Below, one piece after another: positions 31,696 through 41,132 of a stretch of 57,059 nucleotides of DNA; within the stretch, counting starts at the first letter, position 1, and the number at the start of each line of letters is the position of its first letter. A program made the position numbers and the translations under genes. The DNA comes from Seminavis robusta (taxonomy: Eukaryota > Bacillariophyta > Bacillariophyceae > Naviculales > Naviculaceae), in NCBI GenBank assembly GCA_903772945.1, contig CAICTM010000602.1, positions 1 through 57,059 of the forward strand, given 5' to 3'. The notes beneath the pieces are model-generated. The model had not been told where the DNA came from and ran no database searches. It saw only the letters and a program-made list of their open reading frames with translations.

Positions 31696-33178
31696 TTAGA
31701 ACCTCACAGGCTCTGGTGGTTTTCCCGCTTCCGAATAGGTCACTTTACTTTGTGACTTTGTGACGGCGAGAACTTGGATATTGTCATCCAAAAAGTCATC
31801 GTCTTGGGCAATCAAATCATCGACTTCCTCTCCTCCTTCGACAGTGGGCGCTGGTGTGGGCACGGGTTGTGCGCAGACAATGGTTTGATCAATGTTGACG
31901 GCTCCCCGGGTATCTCCCGATTCGACGATATCAAAGTTTTGTTCCTCCACGACGGTCCATTGGAAATTGGTCGTGTAACATCCCACGCCTTGCAACTGGA
32001 GTGACGATCCGACGGGAGTTTGATCCGATTCGGCCACACCAATATCGGTCGATGTCATGTTGACGGCAATGCCTCCACTGGCAGTGAATTCTCCTCCATA
32101 CGAGATAAATTCCAATACGATGTCATCATTCTGGGCGAGTACAATCCCCGATGCATTCGCCGCCATTTCATTGCCATCGACCAGGATGGGGTCATTGACA
32201 ACGAGTCCACCGCCGGCCACTGGGAAATCATAATGATAAAATGTCAACCCTTCCGGATCCGTGTCACCCTGTTCAAAACTGGAAAGCAAAATGGCATCGT
32301 AGGGCATTCCCGTTTCTCCATTGTACAAGACAATACTGTAGGGCGCCACGTCGTCGACATTGGCGGCAATTTCGACGAATTGTCCCACTCCGCCATCGAC
32401 ATTGTCGTAATGGAATTCATTGATAAAGACCACCTCGCACGTGACGGTTTGTTTGGCATTGACCGTTCCGGGAGTTCCTTGTGTGTCTCGTGTTTCCCAA
32501 AAGAAGAGATCTGGTGCACAACCAATTCCTTCTCGACTAATGGAGTATCCCAGTGGCGTGGTAGTGCGTTGTTTGACACCGATATCGGTCGTGGTCAAAT
32601 TGACCGCCGGTCCATCTTTGGCCGTGAAGGATCCTTCGTACGACAAGAACTCTTCAATCCGTCCCGTCGTGTCGGTTTCAAAATACGCCAACGCAAAACC
32701 ATCGCGGCCATTTTGCAATCCACACCAGCGACTCCCACCGGCACAATCGGCGGGACGAAAGAATTTGGTATAGAATGTCACGCCATTGACCGTATCGCCC
32801 ACGGTAAAATCCGACAACATGTGGGTGGCATCTTCCGCGTACATTTCTCCGTAAAAGCCATTATAGAGAACAATTCGGTGATTGCTAATATCCAAGTCGG
32901 CGGGAGCCGCGACTTCGATAAACTCGTCAATGTCGGTACCGATATTGTCGTAGTGGAATTCGTTAATCCAGGGGCGCTATAGTATGATAGTATGATATAT
33001 ACATAATAGACATACATGATAGAATAGATCCGTGTTAGAAAGAAGAGAGGACCTTCCTTCGAGTACACTTGTGTACAGTAGTACCTACCGGTTCAGTCTG
33101 CCCACTGGCTGAGCCTATTATGCTCGCCGCTAACAGCGACAACCACACTGGTCTACTCCTACACGTAGAAAAGAACAT
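31696..33178 (-). CDS. Secreted protein with two lamin-tail-domain-like repeats
   Basis: Two exons: 33089-33178 (ATG at 33178, 30 codons with a signal peptide, LSLLAASIIGSASG) and 31696-32976. The 112-nt intron 32977-33088 has GTAGGT and CTATAG ends. Splicing gives 456 residues. Two ~180-residue repeats each begin (I/F)INEFHYDN-(I/V)-, then EF(I/V)E(I/V)AA, (H/S)RIVLYNG-like strands, GVTFY/GLTFY, FLSYEGSF/FISYGGEF and a (T/S)TDIGV turn. This pattern matches LTD-type beta-sandwiches found in secreted bacterial and eukaryotic surface proteins. The C-terminus is acidic (EEVDDLIAQDDDF). It probably acts outside the cell. The second exon has no ATG of its own, so the splice is needed. Confidence 0.75.
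32977..33088 (-). other. Intron (112 nt)
   Basis: Donor CCG/GTAGGT and acceptor CATACTATAG/CGC on the minus strand, phase 0. Removal joins a signal-peptide exon to the repeat domain. Confidence 0.72.
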
Positions 33179-33916
33179 TCTGTCTGATGGAGAGTCTGTC
33201 TCTTGTATTGATTGTTGTCTAGCTAGCGAGTAGATGATTGTCGTCTTGTGTCAAATTAGTAACCCTTGGTCGCCTCTACCAAGAAGAGCTTCTGGGCTGG
33301 GGCTTGCTTTCTAACTAGCTAGCTTGCAGGTCAGCGATGGGTGCTTTGAAGGAGGGAGCAGTCGTTCGAGTGTTCTGTTGACCTGTTGCTCTGGAGTGGA
33401 TGATGTGTTTGGTGTGGCAACTTGCGGGTTCAGATCTCCAGCGAGGTTTGCTAGTAGGACCAATGAGAAGCAACGCTAATCCATGCACCATTATGGTTGA
33501 AGTGACCACATCAGACAAAAATGCGTGTTATGTAGCTTTTCACAGTTTGCACAAGAGAAGCTGGGGCGATCGTGCAGAGCAGTTTCCCGGACCGCCATGA
33601 CAGACGAAACAGTGGCCAAAAGGAAAGAGGGGCGGTCGACAACAACTTTGGCCTCCCAATTTTTGGACCTCCCATCCATGATCGGTACCGGAACCCTACC
33701 GTAGCAAGTAGATTGAAAAAGGGGCCTCCCATCCATGATCGGTACCGGAACCCTACCGTAGCAAGTAGATTGAAAAAGGGCCACCAGGATGAAATCACAA
33801 TCCAATCGGTGCAATCACAAATCTTCCACGGCGTGCACCCCGGTGCACGAATTTAAGCGCGATCCATTGGTACGGGTAGTTCCAGCCCTGGTTTCTCTCT
33901 TTCTTTCTTTGCGCAA
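33179..33916. other. Intergenic with a 57-bp duplication
   Basis: This is the divergent promoter region of the LTD protein and the PT-repeat protein. It contains the perfect 57-bp duplication at 33668-33780. No other gene is seen. Confidence 0.45.
33668..33780 (+). repeat. 57-bp tandem duplication
   Basis: Two identical copies start CCTCCCATCCATGATCGG and end GTAGATTGAAAAAGGG, one immediately after the other. Confidence 0.95.
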
Positions 33917-34612
33917 ATGGCGCCTTCAGGTAAGAAGTTGCTGGTGGCATCAGCCAACTCGTCTTCCCTTGCGCATTTCTTGGTTGTGAGCAGTGCTTGC
34001 ATCTTCTTCTTGTCACCATGGCAGCAACGCACTGGTGCGAATGCGGAGGAGATCCGCAGTGTGCTGCCACCACGCAGTGATAAGCTGGTGGAGAACATTC
34101 CTACGCCCCGCAACAACACGGCTCCTTCATTGTGTGATGAAAACTTCCTTGACCACAGTAAGAACACGACCAGTAACAATTCATCCAACTACTATGATGA
34201 TGATGATGATGATGATAAGAATGGAAACTACACTGGAGGCAACAATTCTTCCTGGCATCCTTGTTTTGGTAATGTCACTTCCGCCGACCCAAAGGCAACC
34301 CTAGTAGTAGGGAGGGGAGACTCGGCAGCTGCAACGGCATTATCGCCCACTAAGAGCCCAACCAGAAACCCAACAGCCAGACCAACCAATGAGCCAACAA
34401 GGGAGCCAACACGGAGGCCAAACAGGAGGCCAACACGGAGGCCAACTGCTGATCCAACGAGGAGGTCAACTGCTGAACCCACCTCCTGGCCATTTTCACC
34501 TGGCGAAGGTGGTTATCCCACACTTTTCCCATTCCGCCGCGACCTGTTCTTGGCCCAGCAAGGCGTGCTTGTTGATGATGATGATGATGATGAACATTTT
34601 GAAAAGGGCTAA
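33917..34612 (+). CDS. Secreted PT-repeat protein
   Basis: This is an intact 231-residue ORF. A signal-like hydrophobic segment (LVVSSACIFFLSPW, ~23-36) is followed by Asn/Thr sequons (NNT, NSS, NTT) and a D7 run encoded by GAT repeats. Residues ~145-190 form a PTxxPT block (SPTKSPTRNPTARPTNEP). A second D6 run ends the protein. Diatom cell-wall and secreted proteins often carry such Pro/Thr repeats as O-glycosylated spacers. Here no catalytic domain is attached, and the Arg-rich PT block is basic while the flanks are acidic. A cell-surface spacer or silica-associated role is inference. Confidence 0.65.
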   Translation: MAPSGKKLLVASANSSSLAHFLVVSSACIFFLSPWQQRTGANAEEIRSVLPPRSDKLVENIPTPRNNTAPSLCDENFLDHSKNTTSNNSSNYYDDDDDDDKNGNYTGGNNSSWHPCFGNVTSADPKATLVVGRGDSAAATALSPTKSPTRNPTARPTNEPTREPTRRPNRRPTRRPTADPTRRSTAEPTSWPFSPGEGGYPTLFPFRRDLFLAQQGVLVDDDDDDEHFEKG

Positions 34613-35528
34613 GATGCAGTGAAGCCTTGCGTGGTAAACCATGCTGTACAATTGTTGCGAACGAGCAAATCAGAAGTGAAGTCTAGTACCAGTAGTCCAG
34701 TAGTACATGTAGTGTAAAGTGATCAATTGTTGTTTTAAAATGAAGATTCCAGGAGCGTTCATCAATCGTGCATGACTTTAAATCCGACCCTAATTTAGGG
34801 TCGGTTTGGGGGAATCCGTCCCTAAATATAGGGACGGTTTCGAAACCCGACCCTAAATCGAAACCCGTCCCTAAATTTGGGACGTTTTTTCAGAAACCGT
34901 CCCTATTTTTCAGAAAACGTCCCTATTTTTAGGGTCGGTTTCGAAACCCGACCCTAATATTGGTGCGTTTTCAATGTATTTACCAGGCAGTCCCGTTTCT
35001 ATTTAGGGACGTTTTTCAAACCGAATCCTAAAACGAAACCCGACCCTAAATTAGGGACGGTTTTCAGAAACCGTCCCTATTTTTCAGAAAACGTCCCTAT
35101 TTTTAGGGTCGGTTTCGAAACCCGACCCTAAAGGGAATTCGACCCTAAATCCGACCCTATTTTAGGGTCGGTTTCATGCACGATTGAGGAACGCTCCAGT
35201 AGCAATATAATGGTACTGGTCCTCCTTTCGCTGCAGCGGTGGAGCAAAGGTTTTTGGTGGATGGATCGTGGTGTGCGTCTCATCGTGGAAAAGGACTTTT
35301 TCAGTGACGTCATACAGTTCCAAGCCGGGGGACAAACCCAAAAAAGTGAGATGTCCACGGACCCAGGCGGAACCAAACCCAGTGAAAACCAGCCGAAAGC
35401 AAAGGCGAGCGACAGCAACCAACAGCAAAGATGTGACTGTCATTCGTAACCATCATACCCCAGCCACATTTCCAATACAAAGTTGCTCGACTTGTCACTT
35501 CTCACACTCTTCGATTCAAAGAACAGCG
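34613..35528. other. Intergenic with hairpin element A
   Basis: Hairpin element A occupies 34752-35197. The remaining 330 bp before the Cys-rich gene start hold its promoter. No other gene is seen. Confidence 0.5.
34752..35197. mobile_element. Hairpin element A: TIR-bounded array of GGGTCGG/GGGACGG motifs
   Basis: The ends are inverted repeats of 24 bp with one mismatch: GGAGCGTTC then (A/C)TCAATCGTGCATGA at the left, and the complement at the right. Between them are about twenty copies of CCGACCCTA or CCGTCCCTA in both orientations, many as back-to-back palindromes (for example CCGACCCTAATTTAGGGTCGG). A 66-bp segment occurs twice (34891-34956 and 35066-35131). There is no coding capacity. 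No clear target-site duplication is seen. It may be a foldback/MITE-like element or a structured RNA gene. Confidence 0.7.
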
Positions 35529-36092
35529 ATGAAATCCCTTTCATCCCAAGCTTTCATTCTGTACTTGGCTTTGTTGCCTTCACAGTGTCAGAGCCGAGCC
35601 GTTGGCGGAGTTATTCCTCCACACGCGTTGCCTGGCCACAGCAATACACCGGCCCCTGCTGCCAATGTTACTAATACAACAGCAGCAGAGGCAATACCCA
35701 TTGTCGTGTACAAAACGCAACAAGAGATTGATGAAGTGTGCCTGCCTTTTTACTTTGATCTGTGCGAAGCGGCTTGCCAAGGAAGCGAGTGCTGTTTCAA
35801 TGTGGACGGCAACGGATGCGACGATGATTTCCCCTGCGAGGATTACAGTGCATGTGAGCCGGTGCTCTATACTCCACGAATCGACGAAACCACCGATCCA
35901 GCCCTTGTGGCGGCTTGCCCCGATTCTCTGTCGCTGGATACAACTACTGCAGATGAAAAGAATGGATGTCTTGTCGCTTGTGGGGACTCGGGATGCTGCT
36001 TTGGGAAAAGCTTAGAACGTGTCTGTGGAAGTTCCGAGCCGGGAGTTGACTGTAGTCGCTGGAAGGCTTGTACCATCACTCGAGGATTCTAG
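35529..36092 (+). CDS. Small Cys-rich secreted protein (two CC modules)
   Basis: I start it at ATG 35529, where a signal peptide begins (SSQAFILYLALLPSQCQS), giving 187 residues. Two related modules follow. Module 1 (~70-112) runs VCLPFYFDLCEAACQGSECC to CEDYSACEP. Module 2 (~127-183) runs ACPDSLSLDTTTADEKNGC through CGDSGCCFGKS to DCSRWKAC. The shared spacing is C-x(n)-C-x3-C-x4-CC-(F/W), then C, C-x2-(Y/W)-x2-C. The same module occurs at least four times in the protein at 47463. No known family is recognised; a disulfide-bonded extracellular domain is inferred. Confidence 0.72.
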   Translation: MKSLSSQAFILYLALLPSQCQSRAVGGVIPPHALPGHSNTPAPAANVTNTTAAEAIPIVVYKTQQEIDEVCLPFYFDLCEAACQGSECCFNVDGNGCDDDFPCEDYSACEPVLYTPRIDETTDPALVAACPDSLSLDTTTADEKNGCLVACGDSGCCFGKSLERVCGSSEPGVDCSRWKACTITRGF

Positions 36093-37018
36093 TTACATAG
36101 CAAAGATGACGGTAGATGGAGAGGAGACCCATGACCAAAAGAGTGGTAGAATAGAAGCTGCAATAACAGGTATCGGATAATCTCTGATGTATGATTTTCT
36201 TTTTTATTGCTACGCTAGTACGGTCCAAACCCTCAAATTCCCGTATAGCACTTCTTGTCTTAATAGAAAACCTATTTTGCGCTCAATTGACATTAAAAGA
36301 GCCGCTCCAAATCATTATTCCGTTGTTACACTATGGAAGGAACTGTTAGTGCCCCCCCCAAGGAGGAATCAGTGTTATAACAAAATCCTGACCAGAGCCT
36401 CCATCGTAGAGTTTCAAGGAACCATAGGAAACTCCCCCTTGTTCCACTACAATTGAGTGTGCCTTTGACAAACCCGGCATCGACAGGTGCATCTGAAGAT
36501 TTGATTCATGCTAGGATTGTTTGCAACGATTGAGCCTCCAATCGATTCATCAATCATGGCTACTCTACAGGCACCAGCTGTAAAGGATGTAGCAGCCTCC
36601 GTGGTGGTGCCATCGCAGTCAGCCTGGAAGACCCACGTACCATTCCATTTGGCTTCGCAAATAAATAATGATGCCTGCAGTCTCAAACACAAGATGAGTG
36701 TCAGGAAAATTTCCCATGTTTCAATCTGAAAGGAGTCCTCTCCTCGGACAGCTATCAAGGAGTAGGAAACAGATGCTGATACAGTACAAACGTCCACGTT
36801 TTTCTTCAGATACATGCTCTCATCAATGGTTGAGAGCTTCAAGGCTCCCCATTGATGCTTCCATGGGAACGGCAGCTGGCTATGTATGCATAGAACCGGG
36901 GACTCAGAAGTTCACCTCTTTCGACGCGCTTGCCAGTATCACTGGCTTATATTCTGGAATCTCAATCATCTGGCAGCTTCGGCTTGACACCGCCTTGCCA
37001 ACGGTTTCGGGCACAGCC
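36093..37018. other. Region upstream of the disrupted transporter gene
   Basis: This region should carry the original promoter of the plastid transporter. It also holds a minus-strand exon-like fragment (36447-36680). No other gene is seen. Confidence 0.4.
36447..36680 (-). pseudogene. Last-exon fragment of a Cys-containing protein gene
   Basis: The minus-strand frame reads FICEAKWNGTWVFQADCDG through ESIGGSIVANNPSMNQIF to a Cys-rich tail CTCRCRVC and a stop at 36447. Upstream there is a plausible acceptor (GAGACTGCAG) but no start or earlier exon with similar quality. It is probably an orphan 3' exon of a broken gene. Confidence 0.45.
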
Positions 37019-37164
37019 ATGCAAACCCAAAACAGAGAGATGCTGAAGAGGCTCCTCCTTATCATCCTCGTGGTGGTCCCGGCTTCGGCTTTTACACCTA
37101 TTGCTTGGAAAGTCCATTCCTTTAGCACCCGATCCGGTAGCTTCCATCATGGAGCAGGGTCCAA
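37019..37164 (+). pseudogene. 5' fragment of a plastid-targeted transporter gene (disrupted)
   Basis: ATG at 37019 opens a presequence: NREMLKRLLLIILVVVPASAF then TPIAW. The signal-peptide-like helix followed by ASAF/TP is the diatom bipartite plastid-targeting motif. The frame runs to 37164 (TCC AA), where the TGTTG end of the retrotransposon starts. The same frame resumes at 42754 after the 3' target duplication. The fragment is non-functional alone because translation reads into the LTR and stops at 37211-37213. Confidence 0.8.
37160..37164 (+). repeat. Target-site duplication, left copy (TCCAA)
   Basis: TCCAA directly precedes the 5' LTR and is repeated directly after the 3' LTR (42749-42753). 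Five bp is the usual Ty1/copia TSD size. Confidence 0.93.
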
Positions 37165-37381
37165 TGTTGGGAGTCAACCAGTCCAGGATGACCCTGTCAA
37201 GACTGGAGAATAGGGACTGGATCCCCACCATTCATGGAATTGGAAAAGTTCAGAATGGCTCATAGTTTTCTTCTAATCTAGCTGAATTGATTGAAGCTTT
37301 GCCTTAGTAGAACTAGAGGATAGAGGAGACTAGTTGCCTCAATGGCACTGGGATCTAGAAATCTACATTGTCATCTCAACA
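37165..37381 (+). repeat. 5' LTR (217 bp)
   Basis: It begins TGTTGGGAGTCAACCAG and ends CATCTCAACA; the TGTTG/CAACA ends are inverted. It should drive element transcription and carry the poly(A) region. Confidence 0.93.
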
Positions 37382-37429
37382 TTAGAAGAAAACTACAGAG
37401 AAGTAGATACCGATAGGTAATCGGTGACA

Positions 37430-39172
37430 ATGAGTTCCACCGCTGGATCCGGAGTGTCCGGAGCAGGTGGAGCTACCGCAGCTGGAAGCACTGCGGGCGG
37501 CGCTGACAGTATGTCAGGAATCACCACTCTTCCATCATCTGCAGGACGCAGTGGTGGCAGGAGTGGCAGAGGAGGTAGGGGTGGACGCTTTGGTGGCAGA
37601 AGACAGCCATCCCAAGCACCGTCTACAAAGAAATTCACGGGGAAGTCCGCAGCTCTTGAAGGGCACGTCTATGACCTCACCACACCAACCGCTACAGCAG
37701 CAGCGTTTTATGACACAACCATGGAGATTGCAGAGCTCGTTGGAAGGACCTACGGAAAGGGCAACCACACGAAGTTGGAGATTGAAACACTCACCGCACA
37801 AAACGTGACTAGGCCAACCCTACCCATGCAACCAGATGGGACAACACCATCAACTGACGCCGTCGACCTGGCTATCTTCAAACAGGAAGTGGCCAGCTAC
37901 GTCAAAGGAACTGACAAGATAAAGGAGAACAGGCAGAATGCTTTCTCACTGATCTGGGGGCAATGCAGTGATACACTACGAGCCAAAGTGAAGGCAAGTG
38001 TTGACCTAGCGGCACTCAACCAGGCAGCCAATGTGATTGGATTGCTACAGGCGATCAGAAGTGTGATGCTACAGTTCCAGACCCGAAAATATCAACCTCT
38101 AGCCATCCTAGAGAGCAAGAGGAGAGCCATGACATTCCGACAAGGGGACAAGTCAGCAGAGGAGCACTACAGACTATTCAAACAGAAGGTGGAGGCCACC
38201 GAACACAATGGAGGATCCTTTGGATACGAAACGAGCCTCCTCCAGGCAGCTTTGCCCACAGGAACGACCATGGAACAAGCAACAATCGACGAGGTCAACG
38301 CGGCAATGAAGATCGTCCGCGAATGGACTCTGGCCACAATGTTCCTGTCGAATTCTGACCAAGGAAGGTATTCTGACCTCCTCATAGACCTCGAGAACGA
38401 ATTCACTCGAGGAGACGACAACTACCCAAAGACCCTTGCTGACGCATATGCGAGACTTGACGGATACCACTGCAAGAGCAGATCCAGGCCCAACAACATG
38501 GGTGGAACAATGACCGGCGAAGTCTCATTCGCCACAGATGGCGAAGAAGTCGTGCCAGGAACAAATGGCCGCACGTATGCACACATCGAGTGCAACAACT
38601 GCCACAGGCACGGGCACTACGCGAACAAGTGCCCAGGAAACGCAACAACAGATACCGACGCGAATGGAGTGACGTTGCTCATGGACGCATACGAGGATGG
38701 AGAGCTGTCCGACTTCTCCTTCCACGTAAACATAGCGTTGATCAACGCGAAGCGCAGAATCCCAAGGCACTGGATCCTACTCGACAACTGCAGCACGGTC
38801 AACATCTTCTGCAACAGGAAGCTGCTCAAGAATATCCGCAGGAGCAACAACAGCATGAGGGTTCAATGCAACGCTGGGCTAGCGACAACAAACCTGATCG
38901 GAGACCTTCCAGGATACCCGGAGCCAGTTTGGTTCTTTGAAGATGGGGTGGCAAATATCCTCTCATTCGCAAGAGTGGAGGAACACTACCCAATCACGTA
39001 CTCGCCGGGTGTCTTCACGGTCCACAAGGATTCTGGTAACAGAGAATTCATCCGAGCACCCAATGGACTGTTTTACTCTGAGGCAAGGGCTCCACAACGA
39101 CAGCAACAACAGATGCGGCCACGGCGGATACCGATGCAAAAGACAGGAGTGATGAGATCGCCGTGGCACTGA
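37430..39172 (+). CDS. gag: Copia Gag and protease region
   Basis: ATG at 37430 (580 codons). A Gly/Arg-rich start (GGRSGRGGRGGRFGGRR) is followed by the capsid-like region with FKQEVASYVKGTDK. The CCHC zinc knuckle is CNNCHRHGHYANKC (~residues 389-402). The protease motif ILLDNCSTVNIF follows, then DLPGYPEPVWFFEDGVANIL. Catalytic Asp with C-S-T instead of the common DSGA is a lineage trait of CoDi elements as far as I know. The frame ends at 39172, and the integrase region is in the -1 frame. Confidence 0.85.
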   Translation: MSSTAGSGVSGAGGATAAGSTAGGADSMSGITTLPSSAGRSGGRSGRGGRGGRFGGRRQPSQAPSTKKFTGKSAALEGHVYDLTTPTATAAAFYDTTMEIAELVGRTYGKGNHTKLEIETLTAQNVTRPTLPMQPDGTTPSTDAVDLAIFKQEVASYVKGTDKIKENRQNAFSLIWGQCSDTLRAKVKASVDLAALNQAANVIGLLQAIRSVMLQFQTRKYQPLAILESKRRAMTFRQGDKSAEEHYRLFKQKVEATEHNGGSFGYETSLLQAALPTGTTMEQATIDEVNAAMKIVREWTLATMFLSNSDQGRYSDLLIDLENEFTRGDDNYPKTLADAYARLDGYHCKSRSRPNNMGGTMTGEVSFATDGEEVVPGTNGRTYAHIECNNCHRHGHYANKCPGNATTDTDANGVTLLMDAYEDGELSDFSFHVNIALINAKRRIPRHWILLDNCSTVNIFCNRKLLKNIRRSNNSMRVQCNAGLATTNLIGDLPGYPEPVWFFEDGVANILSFARVEEHYPITYSPGVFTVHKDSGNREFIRAPNGLFYSEARAPQRQQQQMRPRRIPMQKTGVMRSPWH

Positions 39173-40230
39173 TCAACACTGTAGCTGATAAACGTTCTAA
39201 TTACTCTGTTAACGCCTACAGGAAAGCTGAACTAGCTCGTAAGATCCAAAATATGATAGGACGACCATCTCTCCGCGACTATCTTAAGATACTGGACAAC
39301 AACCTACTACCGAACTGCCCAGTCAATCGCATGGACGTGATGGCAGCTGAAGACATATTCGGACCAAACCTTGGTTCGTTGAAAGGGAAGACCGTAAGGC
39401 ATCCATCCGGTGTAGAAGTCGGAATGGTCACGCCAATCCCACCACAGATCATGGAACGATACCAGGCAGTGACTCTAGCACTGGATATCATGTTCATCAA
39501 CAAAATACCCTTCCTAGTGACGATATCACATGGAATCCGGTTCGGAACCATACAGCATCTACCGAACCGACAGATACCAACCATCGCCGACGGCATACGA
39601 AAGGTCAATCAACTGTACACTCGGCGAGGGTTCAAGCTCAAGGAAATCCATGCCGATGGAGAGTTCGAACCAATGAGATCGGTCCTGTTGGACAGCGACT
39701 CGACAAAACACATTGATCTGCAAACAGTGGCTGAAGACGAGCACGTCCCTGAGATAGAACGCTTCATCCGAACCATCAAGGAAAGAGTCAGAGCCATGTG
39801 GAACGTCATGCCGTTCAAGCAGTTGACATCAAGATTCATCATCGAAATGGTAACCAATGCCATGATGTGGTTAAACATGTTCCCACCACAGAACAGTGCA
39901 TCGGCAACAATCAGCCCAAGGACCCTGGTGACAGGAACACACGTGGACTACAAGACGCACTGTCGATTGGAGTGTGGCACCTATGTCCAGACACACGAAG
40001 AACACGATAATGGAATGGGTTCCAGAACCATAGGAGCAATCGCACTTCGGCCATCGAATGGGTCGCAAGGGAGCTACTATTTTCTTAACTTGACAACCGG
40101 ACATCGGATCCACAGGAAGCGCTGGACCGAACTCCCAATGCCCACAGACGTGATCGCTAGGGTACATGCACTAGCCCAACAGGAGAAGTTCTGCGGTCTC
40201 ACTCGATGCGTTGATGCCACTGAGTCATAG
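39082..40230 (+). CDS. Copia integrase region
   Basis: The frame is open from 39082 and overlaps the gag frame to 39172, in the -1 frame. The integrase core has D in LALDIMFINKIPFL, D in EIHADGEFEP and E in VPEIERFIRTIKERVR (D, D, 35-type E). The C-terminal part has GSYYFLNLTTGHRIHRKRW, the copia GKGY-like tail. No zinc-binding HHCC is obvious. The frame stops at TAG 40228-40230. Confidence 0.8.
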   Translation, partial: GKGSTTTATTDAATADTDAKDRSDEIAVALINTVADKRSNYSVNAYRKAELARKIQNMIGRPSLRDYLKILDNNLLPNCPVNRMDVMAAEDIFGPNLGSLKGKTVRHPSGVEVGMVTPIPPQIMERYQAVTLALDIMFINKIPFLVTISHGIRFGTIQHLPNRQIPTIADGIRKVNQLYTRRGFKLKEIHADGEFEPMRSVLLDSDSTKHIDLQTVAEDEHVPEIERFIRTIKERVRAMWNVMPFKQLTSRFIIEMVTNAMMWLNMFPPQNSASATISPRTLVTGTHVDYKTHCRLECGTYVQTHEEHDNGMGSRTIGAIALRPSNGSQGSYYFLNLTTGHRIHRKRWTELPMPTDVIARVHALAQQEKFCGLTRCVDATES

Positions 40231-41132
40231 ACGAAGACGAAGATGATCCCATGGCTGATCCCGATTACCACCCAACCGATGAGGCTGGAGGACCAACAAC
40301 AGAGGACGACTTCCATTCCCAAATCGAGGGAGGAATCGATGCTGAGGAGCTGGACGCTCTCGAAAGCAGTGAAGACGAAAGCAACAACAACCATCAGGAT
40401 GGCACGTCGGAGGAAGAAGGCAGTAACGACGACGCCCACCTGGAAACAATCCAAGAAGGATCAAATAATCACGACAATGACGGCGATGACGCTGATGACG
40501 AACAAGGGGACTCCGACGGAACTGATGAAGACAGTTTCGGACACGAGGAAGACCCACCAATCAACCACGACGAGGAAGATGAACCGCAAGTTGCGGACGA
40601 TCCGCAGAATACGGACGACGAAGAGGACTCAGTGACTGAGTCAACACAACACCGAACTAGGAGGTCGGCGCAAATCACAGGAGTGCAGCCTGAACAAATG
40701 GATGCAACATATGGATCAAGAACCAGAGCAGGGCTCAGGGAGAGAAAACAAAGGAAATACGACAAACACCTTCATCTGCAACAACCAAGCGACCATACGA
40801 TGGCACAATACATGGCGGACCCTGGCACTCCATCCGAGGTAGTGATGACCCAATTTCTTCTTGAACATGTGGCTCTCACACAATACTCAATCAACAAAGG
40901 CCTCAAGGTGTTTGGTAATGCCGGAGCCGAAGCAGTGATCAGTGAGATGAAACAGCTACACGATCGCAAAGTGGGAGAACCAGTGAGAGGAAACATGCTC
41001 ACGCAAAGAAGAGAAAAGGAAATCACTCGAGTATCTCATGTTCCTCAAGAAGAAACGATGCGGGAAGATCAAAGGACGCGGATGTGCAGATGGAAGGAAG
41101 CAACGCGTATACAAAAGCAAGCACGAAACTAG
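40224..41132 (+). CDS. Copia integrase-RT linker region
   Basis: This frame is again -1 relative to the integrase frame. It encodes a very acidic linker (DEDDP, QSTINHDEEDEP-like) followed by HTMAQYMADPGTPSE, which leads into the RT domain. Its end overlaps the RT frame at 41038-41132, where one extra base in the AAAAGG region (around 41014-41020) puts the RT out of frame. Confidence 0.7.
   Translation, partial: VIDEDEDDPMADPDYHPTDEAGGPTTEDDFHSQIEGGIDAEELDALESSEDESNNNHQDGTSEEEGSNDDAHLETIQEGSNNHDNDGDDADDEQGDSDGTDEDSFGHEEDPPINHDEEDEPQVADDPQNTDDEEDSVTESTQHRTRRSAQITGVQPEQMDATYGSRTRAGLRERKQRKYDKHLHLQQPSDHTMAQYMADPGTPSEVVMTQFLLEHVALTQYSINKGLKVFGNAGAEAVISEMKQLHDRKVGEPVRGNMLTQRREKEITRVSHVPQEETMREDQRTRMCRWKEATRIQKQARN

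Noticed and set aside
32020..32982. Plus-strand 320-codon open frame opposite the LTD protein
   Set aside because: Antisense shadow of two repeated beta-domains; no motif of its own.
34752..35197. CRISPR-like array
   Set aside because: The short repeats occur in both orientations with irregular spacing and no constant-length spacers. The host looks eukaryotic.
37382..37400. tRNA-iMet primer-binding site after the 5' LTR
   Set aside because: The sequence TTAGAAGAAAACTACAGAG does not match the usual TGGTATCAGAGC-type site, so no site is claimed.
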